A DNA stretch of 64,000 bases from Ciona savignyi (Eukaryota; Chordata; Ascidiacea; Phlebobranchia; Cionidae). The notes beneath the pieces were generated by a model. The model was not told the origin of the DNA. It worked only from the letters and a program-made list of their open reading frames with translations, and made no database searches. Of this stretch, positions 11,957 through 25,736 are shown in pieces (within the stretch, counting starts at the first letter, position 1; every line of letters starts with the position of its first letter). A program made the translations under genes and the position numbers. The stretch lies in assembly GCA_000149265.1 (NCBI GenBank), contig CH002726.1, positions 274,627 through 338,626 on the forward strand. Direction: 5' to 3'.

Positions 11957-14900
11957 CTAATATTTTGGATTACATCACATATGGCGCTAAAACGTCGTAA
12001 TTAATTTAGTGTGTTCGGGTTTAACTAATAGTATTTAACAATATCTGAATTGAATTTCCTTTTTATTTGTCATGTTATTTTAATTAATAATATCATTATT
12101 GAGTTAAAAGAGAACATATAAAAATGTATAAAATAATAAAAAGTCCCTTCCCACTTACATGTAGCTATAAACCTCATTAGCGACCGGGTAGCTGACTGTA
12201 CTGTAGATTATGCTGTTTGGTGCTATATCACACTCTTTTCACATCACTGATATACATTTAAGCGAAACTATAGTCTTACTCATAAAAGTAGATTTGGACT
12301 CAATTCCTACCACACATAGTAAATAAGGCTCAATCATACATTGTTTTGTCTTCACGATTCAACAATTTTATGTCGTCCCTCTTAAAGAGGCTGTTGCCTA
12401 CCTGTGACTCAGTAATTCAAACCTTGTAACGTTGCCAGTCTTTTCCCTTTCCTTCTTAGGTAAATACGGCCAGTTTGACCAGCGCTCTTTCAAAACCGCA
12501 CAGGCGGAACTAAATTTAGGACAACGCTTCTTCATGATATATTCGTTGCACCTAGATGCTGAAAACTAGCCCTGCCTGGCTTATTTCCTGTTTGTATAAC
12601 AATTAAACTAAACTGGTAGCTGTGCTCATATTATCCGGGCTTTAACACTGCGCGGTTAAATAGCAGATGCTAATAGAGTATGGTAAACGATATATGTTAC
12701 TTAGCATCATTCGATAGTTCTTAATTATTTAAATCTAACGATAACTTATTTTACATTATCAGTTTAGCCAAACTGGAATTATATGCAATGAAACTTGGCG
12801 TGTGCGCCAACAAATATTGTAAACAGCGTAGCCAGGTTTGCGTACCGTTCCGGTCGTTAGTTCAAACTACCGCTAGACGGTATAGCACACAACACTTAAA
12901 TGGGAAGTTTGTTGCTGTCTAAAAAATTTGGAGTAGTATCACATTGTTAAGAAACTGGTCGCTTTTTTTGCGGACCTGTAGGCAACGATGTATTTATGAT
13001 CGGTTAAGGGTGGCAAAAATGGAACGTAAAAATCAGATTTTTTGACAAAATAATAAAACTTAAAGAAATGATATTCTGATTCTAAATGAAAAAAAACACC
13101 AATGTTTTTTTTTCAAACTAGGATATGACATTATCATAATGTTTAAATCACGATGCATGTAAAGGAAAGCAAGGTCATTTTACCGAATTTCGTCCATAAC
13201 GGAACGCAAGTAGATTTTTAATCAATTTTAAACTGCAAAACGACCGTTCACTTGTTACAATTTTCACAGGGAATGTGGTAAATATTTGCAATAGAATGGA
13301 AATCCCGGAAAGGGTTTGAAGTTTGATTGCTTCCTGTAAGACCTTAACGGATTAACGGTTTGATCTATAGCATTTTTGCGCTGCCGTTGCCAATGCGTTT
13401 GCCAGCTCAATCATTTATCGCCACTGCGTCCCCGTCATAGGGAAAAATAAATGGTTTAACTGCGGATTTAATGCTTTCAAACGATTGATCCAAATTGTTT
13501 TGAAATCAGAAATTGCAATGATATGGCTGTGGCAGTATGTGCATTAAATCTGGGGCGCATTTGTAAAAGAAGAGTGTTAATATAAAAATGGGTACAAGGG
13601 GTATAAGCGGGCACATTCACTCGATGGACTTGTCTGCCAGGTGTTTTTGGCAATATTACTGGCTCCTATATCGTTCTTACGCTCGTGCGAACTAAACTCC
13701 AAATGCCATCAGGCATTCGTTGTAAAGTGTCAATGCAGTAATGTGCATACGAATAGATACGATATAGCTATGTTTATAATTCTACAGTAGAGGACTGTAT
13801 ACAGTAGCATAATAGATTATCATTTGTATACATAGCAAAATAGATTATCATTTTGTTACTTCAAGTATTTTTGTAACTTCATCGAGTCACGGATCCGCGG
13901 CAACAGCACAAGATTGCAATGAGTAAGAGAATCCAACGAGGAAATAACGACAGGATAAAGTTTCCCTTTCTCAACACATCGTGTCTAGCAGTGCAGCTGC
14001 AGCCGAGTTAAGGAAATCTGCGGGCAATTTGTCTCGATAAATTGCTGTAGGATCGACATTTTTATTGGATTCACCAGAGTAAACAACTGTAGCTTGAATG
14101 ACTGCAACCGCTGAGTTATAGACGAAATGGTCACTTCATGGGTTAGACACCGATTCAGGCTATGGGCAGCACAGAGAATTAAAGTGACATGCGGTCACAA
14201 ACCACGTACATGTTTCTGTACGCTATTGTATTGCCTTGGCATAGCTGTAAAACGATCATATCCCCGTACCGATCATATGATAGAATGTAAAGCAGCTTTT
14301 TGCTAAACGCGGTCAGGGGAGATTAGGAGAAATTACATAAGACTATTTCGTATATGCGGAAATTCTGTACACATCTGACTCAAACGTTTAGTTATTCTTG
14401 TTTTGAAAAATCATTAGTTTTATCAGGGAAAAAACAAAAAAAAATCACAAACACATTTATTCTGATATTGATTTACGTAGAACCACGTCGATAAACCTTA
14501 TGAGATCGTTTTGTGCAATTATTCTGATAATCCGCCTCAGAGACAGTTTTTTTCCACTGTTTTTCGTAAGCCGAATTTGCTTACTGTGAAACATTGCCTA
14601 TATGTTCTTTGATTCACAGACGTTATTAATTCACTTGACTCATACTTTTCATGTGAAATGGTGATTTGTTAAATACACGTTCTTTCCTGACAAATGGGCG
14701 TATTTGTGCAAAGGAGATTACACCAGACGTTGCAGTTACACTTTACGAACTATTCGCGATGCAAATATAACTAACATCAAAATAGACCCTTTTTAATTAG
14801 AGAAAACGCAAAGAATTCATTTTTAAAAGTAATATTTTGTCTCAAAATAAATTTTCTTTGCATCTTATTGTCATCCTTGCGTTCAGATTACGGCCAAATA

Positions 14901-15690
14901 AACGTTTTAAAAGTGAACCACACATTGTCTTAAAGTTATATCCGCTGGCGATCGTGGATAACCAGTTATTCAACTGAATATCCAATGACCAGAATTGGGA
15001 TCAGATCCCATTAATTAGTATAACTACTGCTGCTGGCAACTGTAAACAGCTTACTTGGCAGTAAGTTACTTTGGAACTCAACTTTATCCCTGATGGTAGG
15101 CATCCTACGCGACGCAATACACAGACGTTCAACATTTTTGAAAGCTAAATTATAGCTGACTTTTGCATTTTGGTAAAAAATAGTGGTTAACATGTGGTTG
15201 ACACACTTCGTAAATAGATTTCTAAGATAACAAGTTTGGTTTGTAAATTTGGGACCAATCTTTTTTCGGGACGGCGACGATTAAGGTGACCGATATTGGT
15301 TTATACCTTGCAAACGGTTTTTTTAACTATTCAATTATAGTTTAAAAACTAAGCCCGATTAAAACAAAAGGTTCCTGATTGCGAAATTAAACTTTATACT
15401 CTGGGAATACAACATACGAATTGTGGGTAGGAGGACCCTGCATAAACATATAGCGTAGAAAACTTGTTTTGCAAGTATAACACCTGGAAAACTGTCAAAT
15501 TTTACTTAAATATGACTTGCGTTGTTTCCATATCTTATGTTAACTCTTTCATTTAAAAATTATATTATACTTGTTTACAATGACTGTCCCTCTTTTACTA
15601 TGTTATTTTTTATTTTGGTTTCCCTTGTTAATATATTAACAAAGTAATCCGAATCAAACCATGTATATTAAAATCTTAATAATACTATGT
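11957..15690. other. Intergenic: no gene seen
   Basis: Only short unsupported open frames. No splice-consistent coding exons, RNA genes or clear repeats were recognised. It may contain the upstream region of the fucosyltransferase at its left end. Confidence 0.4.
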
Positions 15691-15975
15691 CAACGCGTAG
15701 TAAATCATCAGGTGTTTGTTTATTAGAGAAAACAAGAGACACAACTGAACGCCTTAAATAAAGATTAAAAGATTAGAAAGGTCAGTAAATTTCAAGCACT
15801 CGAAATTAGGCAGTGGTAATTCGGAAAGAAAAACACAAAATGTAGAATAAGGTGGTCATATTGATAATTATTTTTAGAAGAAGAAAAACCAAAGAAGTTA
15901 AAGGGTTAAAGAAAAAAGAAAATGGCGCATTGATTTATTTTAAGATCTAATTCTATGTTTTATGTGGATTCTCAC

Positions 15976-16364
15976 CGGCTATACGTTAAATGGTGGGATC
16001 TTCGAAGCACCGGAAGGCTATTCCTGCGGAAAAAATACAATATTCCAAAACTATTACCGATTAGTATTATTTAAATAGTTGTGGGTAATACGTAGAGCGA
16101 TGCTTTTCCAAAACATAGTTAGAGACTTGCCAATACACTTAATAAATAGCCTGGGGATGGTATATAGCTAGAATTATCCCCGATATTTACGATATTGCAA
16201 TAACTGGAACAATTCGATTAATAGGCAAAAGCCTGAACCGTGTTACACCCTCTTCGCTGGGACAATTACATAATGTTTGCAGTGAGCATCAAAATTACAT
16301 TACCTTACGATAAAAAAATGTTTACTCACCTTGCGTAAGGTGCTTTCCATTGAACATGTTCAAC
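15976..16364 (-). other. Candidate untranslated exons downstream of Cys/Pro gene 1
   Basis: On the minus strand 16364-16330 is flanked by an acceptor and GTGAGT, and 16023-15976 by CGCAG and GTGAGA. Both have counterparts past the stop of the paralogue (23939-23904 and 23452-23407) with splice sites conserved but no shared open frame, so they look like 3' UTR exons. Confidence 0.45.
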
Positions 16365-16467
16365 CTTTAAATAAAAATTACTTGGATTATTTTTCTCAGA
16401 AATGATATTTTGTCCAACCGACAAAATTCGTAGCATTTGCGATAAAAATTAAAAGTCAAACTTACCT

Positions 16468-17977
16468 TTATGACAGATCAATGGAGCTAGAGCTGAAAGA
16501 GCTGCTAGAGGAGAATACGCTGCTTCCGCCTAAAACACTGGAGAGGGAGGGTAGTCGTCTGAAATAGCACGGTCGACGGTATCTGATTTGGCGAGTTGTA
16601 CATGGGTCTCCGATTTCAATTTCAGGAGTAATGCATGGTTCATCAATTTTGATATCAGGAATACATGGTTCGTCGATTTTGATATCTGGAATGCATGGTT
16701 CGTCAATTTTGATTTCTGGGATGCATGGTTCGTCAATTTTGATTTCTGGGATGCATGGTTCGTCAATTTTGATTTCTGGGATGCATGGTTCGTCAATTTT
16801 GATTTCTGGGATGCATGGTTCGTCAATTTTGATTTCTGGAATGCATGGTTCGTCAATTTTGATTTCTGGGATGCATGGTTCGTCAATTTTGATTTCTGGG
16901 ATGCATGGTTCGTCAATTTTGATTTCTGGGATGCATGGTTCGTCAATTTTGATTTCTGGGATGCATGGTTCGTCAATTTTGATTTCTGGGATGCATGGTT
17001 CGTCAATTAAGATATCTGGGCATGGGACACATGGGTCTTCAATTTTGATTTCTGGGCATGGGATACATGGGTCTTCAATTGTGATTTCTGGGCATGGGAT
17101 ACATGGGTCTTTAATTTTGATTTCTGGGCATGGGATACATGGGTCTTCAATTTTGATTTCTGGGCATGGGCATGGGCAACGAACTGTACGCCCTGAAATA
17201 GGTGGAGAATTTTAGAGATCTTAAAATCATTTAAAAACAGTTAATATGTCCTTACTACATGGTCTTCTATAGCATGGTTGTCGGACACATGGTCGTCGGA
17301 CACAGGGTTGGCGAACACAAGGTCTGCGGATGCAAGGTTGTCGCACACATGGGCGTCGGATGCATGGTTGTCGAATACATGGACGTCGGACGCATGGTTG
17401 TCGAACACATGGTCGTCGGACACAGGGTTGACGAACACAAGGTCTACGGATGCAAGGTTGTCGGACACATGGGCGTCTGATGCAAGGTTGTCGGACACAT
17501 GGGCGACGTACACATGGGCGTCGTATGCATGGGCGTCGAATTCTAGGTGGACATGGTGGACATGGAATGCAAGGTTCTTCAATTTTAATTTCTGGAATGC
17601 ATGGAACACATGGTTCTTCAATTTTTATTTCTGGGATGCATGGAATACATGGTTCTTCAATTTTGATTTCTGGAATACATGGAACGCATGGTTCTTCAAT
17701 TTTGATTTGTGGAAAGCAGGATTGTCTGAGACGCTGGAAACAATTTCGGAAACTTGGGAATTTGAGTGATTGGAAAGAACTTCCACCTCCTAAGCAGGAC
17801 GAGGATGAGGCTGACGCAGACGAAGATGCCGACACAGAAATTCCTGTTTTTACAAAATATAAATTTTCTTTTCCGTTTAATTTTAGAAAGTCAATTAAAT
17901 ACATTTCACTTACCTGATGATAGAGAGACGGCAGAAGCAGTACCAACGATAAAACAAAGGGTGATAAGACAACGCAT
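16468..17977 (-). CDS. Secreted Cys/Pro repeat protein 1, acidic-basic block architecture
   Basis: Exons 17977-17914, 17843-17256 and 17192-16468 give 458 residues with matching phases (both introns phase 1). Exon 1 is a signal peptide (MRCLITLCFIVGTASA). Exon 2 encodes a Ser-rich segment with LGGGSS, then four 13-residue acidic units (PEIKIEEPCVPCI type), then about 19 basic pentads alternating xRRPC and xRQPC. Exon 3 encodes units of the PEIKIEDPCIPC type (12 residues), then about 12 near-identical 10-residue units PEIKIDEPCI, then a basic RQIRYRRPC and a Ser-rich tail again containing LGGSS. The order is thus Ser-rich, acidic, basic, acidic, Ser-rich. The family is unknown to me. An extracellular material crosslinked by disulfides, metal or opposite charges is inference. 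The stop TAA lies two bases before a GTAAGT donor. Confidence 0.85.
16650..17010 (-). repeat. Coding minisatellite, 30-bp unit, about 12 copies
   Basis: A 30-bp unit encoding PEIKIDEPCI is repeated head to tail. Copies from about 16711 to 17000 are nearly base-identical, while those to the left have diverged, indicating recent homogenisation or expansion. Because the unit is a multiple of three, other frames and the opposite strand also stay open. Confidence 0.9.
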
Positions 17978-18040
17978 GTTTGCAATATCTTGTCACTTGT
18001 CTTCTGGGTGAAAGTGAATTTACAGGAAAAATGGGTAACA

Positions 18041-18048
18041 TTTATATA
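18041..18048 (-). promoter_or_regulatory. TATA box of Cys/Pro gene 1
   Basis: TATATAAA on the minus strand, about 65 bp before the ATG. The same element at the same distance occurs in the duplicate gene (25729-25736). Confidence 0.6.
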
Positions 18049-18640
18049 AAATTCGTATCCGGGTGATGACGGAAATTGTTTGCTTACAGATAGCACCATA
18101 AACTTAAGAATGAATCCAGAGCGATTGACGTTAACGAGCTTGACATTGTTTACCCAGCCCTGACAATGCACTTGACAAGTACAGAGTGTATTTTCTGGCC
18201 GAGCATGACATTGGTTGCAGAACGTAGTTTTCGAATGCCGCAGTCTTAAAATAATGAATTAACATGATGTTTAAGTATATTTGTGAATGATATCTATCAG
18301 TCAGATGCAATAACGAAAGAACCCTGACAATAACCCTAATAACAAAATAGGTGTTAACATATGTGCTCTAAATGTCATTCCAGTTTAATATGTTACGTGG
18401 CCCAAGCGACGAACTATTTTTAACTTGGCAAATAAATCAAGTTCAAACTTGAACAGAAATAGAACTTGCAGATCGATATGGTACAGTTGCCAAACCACTC
18501 AAAATAAACAAAAGTATTGTGTTTATTTCCTATCGCATCAAGTGAAATGCGGTTGTTAGAATTAGCCAGTTGATCAAATACTCATTAGAGTCAGCGTGTC
18601 TACCACGTCAGATGAATAGTATGATTGACAGGCCACGGTT

Positions 18641-21600
18641 ATTGCAAGCGTGTGTGACAAGTATAATCTTCATGAACGAAATTATGCCACATATTCGCTT
18701 GTATCCAATAGCTCTGCAATTTATCCAGAATTCCTTGCTTAATAAAAGTGTGGGGGGAGTCTACAAATTAAATAGTAAGGGTGTCCACAGTCAATAATAT
18801 TATAATATCTGATTTGGGTTGTACAGTCAAAAATACCTTAGTCAAATTTAATTGTCACCATAATCCAAGCTGTGATACTTCTTATGGTAACACGCAAGCC
18901 TTAAAATAAATTTTGTTTACTGGTAGTCGTTAACATTTAAATAGCTTTCTATGAGCCGTCTAATCTGGCGAGGGGTATCATATTAGTTATGAAATGTAAA
19001 GAAATGTTTTGCTTAGAAACATTGCGAAACTCCCAATTCTTGGTTGATTAAAAGCAACATTTACAAGAATATGCGCAAGTATTTCCCGTTAACTATTGAG
19101 TTTTGTAAAAGTTAAAAAGTTAAGCAGAAATTTAAATATTTTGATTGTGCGTTTTTGTTGTTGATCAAACGGACTATTTTGAAAAAATACGACTCGCACA
19201 AACACAAATTTAAGCTATTCTGGTGAAGAAAATAGGTTTCAAACTTAAATTGTGTACAGGTGTATGTAATTTGTAATGGTATGAATTGCTGTGTGATTAC
19301 GTGTTAAGTGGTGTGTAAAATGGAGATGTGTGGTGGAATAAAGGGGATAAGTGATTTTGTTATGTTATTATTGATGGTCACTTTTGCAACAAAAATACAT
19401 ACGATTTTTTTAACGTTTGAAAAATATTTTAGAGACATGCTAAATCATGTTTATTTATTTTTTGGGAGTTTTTTTAAAATTATACTGCTTAACATAATGA
19501 GCTAATTTTTTTTAGACGAAACTATGGCACTTCACTGTACTTTTTGATGACGACATAAGCGGTTGAATCAAGAAACAGTGCAGGTAGTGAAAAGCGAAGC
19601 ATCTTTCGTTTTATGATGCAGAAAACTGTAAAGGAAGACTACAATAGAATTTAATGAGTTAACAACAGTTACTGTTCATGTTCAGAGACCATGTATTGCG
19701 CCTGTCTTCATTGCGAACCTGTAGAAACATTCACTGCATATTATAAAAGCACAGTCTTTTTTTATAACCATATTGTATTAGTACGATCGTTCCATGTTGT
19801 CATTTACGATTTATATAACATTTACTTGCATCGTTGCGATATCGTAATTTAATATATAATGAAACTTGGTTACTGTTTACTTATGTACAAATGTTTATAT
19901 GTTTTAAAGGGTACTATATGGTGTAAGTACAATGGATGTAACTATACAAAATTACAATTTTGAGGGTTAAAATAACCGATAGAAAAAAAAACAAATTAAA
20001 ATTGAAAATATTTTTGTTTAGTATTTGTACTCTAACGTTCATAGGGTTGATCCTAATTGTCTGAATTGAAATTGATTGTGTTAGTATTGTGATAAATAAA
20101 ATAGATTATTTTATTTTAATACTATAAAAATTATCTTAATAAGTACATTTGTCATCAAACGCTTGGCAGTAATGTTTGTCTGTCCGAAATTTCCCATACA
20201 AATTATCGTATTCGAATAAACTTTTATAAATAGTCACTAACATGACTAATAAGCATAAAAATATTGAACAAAACCCTCGGAAAAAATGATTTTCTTCAGA
20301 TATCTGTTAACTAATAAAAGTCTAATGTTAATGTTAAATCAAATCAAAAAAAAATCAGGCGTTTTATTTTGTATAGCACGTGTTAGGTGTGTGTCTTGTC
20401 TCGTACGACATCGACCATCACGGATAGACGAGGTGTTAGTGTCATCTTAGGCTCTAGTCTAAACGGAGGTGGTCTGTTTATCTGTTTATCTTTTTTCTTT
20501 AATGTAGTGTTATTTCAAATATTTATGTATACTGTATACATATCACTATCATAATTAGTTTATTTATGTTTTCTAGTGCAGTAATGTTCTGCACTTAAAG
20601 TGCTTTGTTTAATAAGTGTAGTGCAATAACTGTTCTTGCACCAATTATAATTTATTGTTTTATAAAGTGTGTTTTGAAACAATTTTTAACCACTGGTGGA
20701 ATTTCATTTTAGGGTTTTTTTCTTTTTCCACTTAATCCCAAAGCCGGCTCCCCCCTCAGTACTGGGTCGCGCTTGCACACTTTTCTCAAGTATTAAATAA
20801 CATCAAATTTAATTATTTAATTTCGATTTAAATTGTTTTTGTTAAAATTTATTTTTTTAATGTAAGGTTTAACGGCCACGTCATTTTTTTCCATAACTTG
20901 CAATGTGTCTAGTCACTGGCGTGTTTTAACTACTGTAGTTTTGCCGTTTCATCCTGTCTCCTTAATTTGTAACAAATGTTGTATTCTTCTTTATTGTAAC
21001 GAAGGAGCAAAAAAATAAAGTAAACTAAACTAAACTAGTCAAGTAAACACTACTATTGGAAATTTTCCGTTGCTTACGTAGTCAGTTAGAGTAGTATAGG
21101 ATATTCATATTTATCCCCCTGAATCCACAAAAAATGCAAGTGGCATTGCGCCCATCGTCGGTAACTATTGCAGAGTGCAGTGTATGGTTTAGACTTTTTT
21201 CAATTTGTATAACACCATTATTCAATGGGATTTGGACAATCTTGTGCGTTGCTTCAGAACATAACCGACCAGCTAGCAACTAGTTTGGTAATTGCGACCC
21301 CCTCTGTAATTCGACGCGATAATCCAGCAAGCTAATCTGTCATGCAAAGAGATGGGTCAACGACGTGTTTAACCACCACTCTTTGTAAAACACATTCTGT
21401 ATGCTATATTTTCACGGTTTATATGGTTTGTTTCTTCAAGCAGTAACGAAAGTGTCTTTGCCAAATCGTTTTCTAGTACATTTAAGAGAATTCACTTTAT
21501 AATAAGATAAAAAAATTAGAATTTTTTTAAAAACAACCTGAAAAATATATTAATTTAAATATTCCAGTTTACCCCAAACATTTGGCAATACTATAAAATA

Positions 21601-23099
21601 TTTCCAATAAAATATAATACATTATTTATTTTCATATATAAACAACTACAGTAGTCACTTAAAACTGCTATAAATGGATAGAATATTTAAAGACAAAGAG
21701 TTGTTACGTAATCATCTGATTGTTTCGTGCAGATTGGCTGTTTTGACTCCGCCATGCTGATAAGTTAAGTGGTTTACGATTAAGTCATGTGAAACGTCGA
21801 GCCTGTCTCTTTTTTAGCAATATTGTTTATTTTTATCTCATTGCGGAATACCCTAAATTATAATTTAAATAATTCCTTAATTATAAATGCTGCTGGTAAC
21901 AAACATGTACGGTATCCAAGCAATTGGCGAGAACGCGGTATGGAATCTCAGAAATCCTAACTGGCAATCCCTTAGTTTGCCCCGACCTTTAGTTTTCCAA
22001 AAATAAACAAGGCGATTTCATGATGTGGAAAAATAAACTAAAGATGTCAATTTTTAGCATTTATGGCGTTATATCTCCGGTTTAAAAATAAAATTTTACT
22101 TCAAATTTCTAATAAAATTCAACTGAAAATACCCACACCTATATTGAACCATTTACGGGAAAATCATCATTTATTGAATTTCACTGAAACTAGATTAGTC
22201 ACTTTTACGCTTTATATAATAAGAAAGAAAATTTACAATCAAATAAATCTTCTAGTGGTGTAATCTAATATGGTTTGATTCTACAGTGACAGATTCTCTC
22301 TCAATTCTTCATAGACAGAAGTATATGTAACCCTCCTAGCCATATAGGCCTAACTCAATCATTTCCGGTTCTGTAACACATCAGTAAGAATTACCTAATT
22401 ATGCTTTTGTATAAAATCTATGTATAGGATAGGATATTCATGTTTATCCCTGTGAATGGGAAAACCAAGGGGTGTAAACACACAAGCAATCGTCAGATCA
22501 CTTCGCACAAATGTCGGGTTACCAGAGCCATTGCAGTGTGTTGTGTGTGATTTACAATTTCCTTTAATTTAGTAGAACCTATTAATCCGCTAAATTCATG
22601 CAGGTAATGTCCGGTAAGTGGCTTGCCCAAGGACACAAACGATGGAGGCGATGGACTAACCCACCAGACTAACACGTCAGATAATATATATTTAAAATTT
22701 TGTTTTGTCCTTAAGCAATAAGAACCACACTTTCGTACGCAAAAGTGTCAGATCTATCAAAGGCTTGGACGCGAGTTATTTGCTCAGATGACCCTGGTTA
22801 ACGTGCTTTTATTTTTGTAACTTCAATATAAAAATTGAGTTTTAAATATAGTCATAAATGTAGCGTATTGGGATGCGAGGTGTGCCAAGTCTCATAGATC
22901 TTACAAAATAATCATTATGGATATATGTGATTGAGGTTAAACATCCAAACTAATTCAGATAAATTAAAAAAAATAGATTTGTCGTTCATTTTGTCTCTTA
23001 TTTTAAGAAGGTAGAACCATTTTTAGTGCTGCGTTAGGTAGTTTGTCTGTCTCTCTGAATGCTAAGAAATCCCACACGAAGGGAATACTTATAATATAA
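18641..23099. other. Spacer between the duplicates: no gene seen; SINE-B copies and a retroposon tail
   Basis: No supported coding exon. It holds a retroposon-like tail at 20918-21040 and minus-strand SINE-B copies at about 21090-21290 (diverged) and 22425-22682 (GGATATTCATGTTTATCCC, GGTAATGTCCGGTAAGTGG). Confidence 0.5.
22425..22682 (-). repeat. tRNA-derived SINE, family B
   Basis: Minus-strand copy with the GATAGGATATTCATGTTTATC end, the CATTGCAGTGTGTTG middle and the CTTGCCCAAGGACACAA hallmark. Confidence 0.7.
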
Positions 23100-23933
23100 G
23101 TTCGTGTAGGCTAATAAGTAAGAGTCGTGGTAAATCATCAAGTGTTTGTTTATTAGAGAAAACATAAGACACATCTGAACGCCTTAACAAAGACTTAAAG
23201 ATTAGTAAAGTCACTAATTTTCATCAGTTGAAATTGAACAGTGTTAACTGGTAAAGAAATACATGAAAATGGAAAAAAAGAAAGACATATAGGGCTTGTC
23301 TTTAGAAGAACAAAGACAGACGTTGAAAAGATTAAGAAAAGAAAAAAAAGAAGGCGCATTGATTTATTTTTAAGGTCTAATTCTATGTTTTTTTTTGGAT
23401 TCTCACCCGCTACGGTAAATGGTGGGATCCTAGAAGCACCGCAAGGCTATTCCTGCAGAGAAATTACAGATTACATAATTATTATATATATATTTTTTAG
23501 TTTTGTGACAAATAGCCTTTATTTAGCAAAATCGTTACAGAAACTCATTAATACAGTTTTTTAATCGTTAAGGGTGTGGATATTGTGGGAATTGTGTACA
23601 TCGTATAGGAAATAGAACCCAGTACATCACCACTGATATATTGTAGTCTCAGAAGCTTATGCAGCGTTTTTAACTTATACAAGGCCATTGTAAGTTATGT
23701 TTAAGTTACACAAGACAACTTTTACTCGTGATATAACGATCTTCAATAGCGTATTAATAGTTATAAACTTGATTGTTCTATTGTACAAACAGGAATATCT
23801 TATTTGAACTATAAATAAGTGTTGTTTTTTTTATTCAAGCTTTGCATGGAATATCACAGAGTTACAGCGCACAGTGTCTTTATGATCAAAATATTATACT
23901 TACCCTGCATTTTGTGCTTTCCTTTCACCATCT

Positions 23934-25665
23934 TTAGCACTAAAAAAATAAATAAAGTTATTTTTTCGTTTAAAATAGCTGTATTTAAGTGACAAAGATC
24001 ATTATGTTATAAAGCCGATGTTTGACTTACTGGTAGATCACCGCTCTCGATGCCGCTGGAGGAAAGTAGATTGCTTCCGCCTAAAACGCTGGAGAGGGAT
24101 GGAAGACGTCTGAAATAGTAAGGTCGACGGTATCTGATTTGGCGAGTTGTACATGGGTCTCCGATTTCAATTTCAGGAGTAACGCATGGTTCGTCAATTT
24201 TGACATCGGGAATGCATGGTTCGTCGATTTGGATATCTGGAATGCATGGTTCGTCAATTTTGACATCTGGGATGCATGGTTCGTCAATTTTGATATCCGG
24301 GATGCATGGTTCGTCAATTTTGATTTCTGGGATGCATGGTTCGTCAATTTTGATTTCTGGGATGCATGGTTCGTCAATTTTGATTTCTGGGATGCATGGT
24401 TCGTCAATTTTGATATCTGGAATGCATGGTTCGTCAATTTTGATATCTGGAATGCATGGTTCGTCGATTTTGATCTCAGGGATGCATGGTTCGTCGATTT
24501 TGATCTCTGGAATGCATGGTTCGTCGATTTTGATCTCAGGGATGCATGATTTGACAATATTTAAGTCTGGTAAGCATGGAATGCATGATTTGAAAATGTT
24601 TAAGTCTGGGAAGCATGGAATGCATGGTTCGTCAATTTTAATTTCTGGACATGGGATACATGGGTCTTCAATTTTAATTTCTGGGCATGGGATACATGGG
24701 TCTTCAATTTTAATTTCTGGGCATGGGATACATGGCTCTTCAATTTTTATTTCTGGGCATGGGATACATGGCTCTTCAATTTTTATTTCTGGGCATGGGA
24801 TACATGGTTCTTCAATTTTGATTTCTGGGCATGGGATACATGGTTCTTCAATTTTGATTTCTGGACAAGGGCATGGGCAACGAACTGCACGTCCTGCAAC
24901 AAGTGAGGAATTTTAGAAGTTTTAATGTTGTTATAAAAGAGTTAAAATCTTCTTACTGCACGGTCTTCTGTAGCATGGTTGTCGGATACATGGACGTCGA
25001 ATGCATGGACGTCTAATGCATGGTTGTCGGACACATGGTTGTCGGATACATGGTTGTCGAATACATGGACGTCGGACGCATGGTTGTCGAACACATGGTC
25101 GTCGGACACAGGGTTGACGAACACAAGGTCTACGGATGCAAGGTTGTCGGACACATGGGCGTCTGATGCAAGGTTGTCGGATACATGGGCGACGTACACA
25201 TGGGCGTCGTATGCATGGTCGTCTAATTCTAGGTGGACATGGTGGACATGGAATGCATGGTTCTTCAATTTTAATTTCTGGAATGCATGGAACACATGGT
25301 TCTTCAATTTTTATTTCTGGGATGCATGGAATACATGGTTCTTCAATTTTGATTTCTGGAATACATGGAACACATGGTTCTTCAATTTTGATTTCTGGAA
25401 AGCAGGATTGTCTGAGACGCTGGAAGCAATTTCGGAAACTTGGGAATTTGAGTGATTGGAAAGAACTTCCACCCCCCAAGCAGGACGAGGATGAGGCTGA
25501 CGCAGACGAAGATGCCGACACAGAAATTCCTGTTTTTACAAAATATAAATTTTCTTCTTTCCGTTAAATTCTAGAAAGTCAATTGAATACATTTCACTTA
25601 CCTGATGATAGAGAGACGGCAGAAGCAGTACCAACGATAAAACAAAGGGTGATAAGACAACGCAT
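23934..25665 (-). CDS. Secreted Cys/Pro repeat protein 2 (tandem paralogue)
   Basis: Exons 25665-25602, 25529-24957, 24893-24031 and 23939-23934 give 501 residues; the last exon adds one Cys codon and TAA. If the donor at 24030 is not used the frame stops soon after in the intron. The signal peptide is identical to that of protein 1. Exon 2 has the same Ser-rich start, four 13-residue acidic units and about 18 xRxPC pentads. Exon 3 has seven 12-residue units (PEIKIEDPCIPC type), two odd units containing CLPDLNI with Lys-Ser-Cys, then about 12 PEIKIDEPCI units more diverged than in protein 1, and the Ser-rich tail. It is about 7.5 kb from its paralogue in the same orientation, with the same TATA box spacing. 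Repeat number and sequence differ mainly in exon 3. Confidence 0.85.
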
Positions 25666-25728
25666 GTTTGCAATATCTTGTCACTTGTCTTCTGGGTGAA
25701 AGTGAATTTACAGGAAACATGGGGAACA

Positions 25729-25736
25729 TTTATATA
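25729..25736 (-). promoter_or_regulatory. TATA box of Cys/Pro gene 2
   Basis: TATATAAA on the minus strand about 65 bp upstream of the ATG at 25665, in a stretch conserved with gene 1. Confidence 0.6.

Noticed and set aside
16588..17215. Long plus-strand open frames across the repeats (MHGSSILISG and WFVNFDFWDA types), and similar ones at 24139-24916 and 60795-61589
   Set aside because: They are produced by repeat units that are multiples of three. The minus-strand frames have signal peptides, splice sites and consistent phases; these do not.
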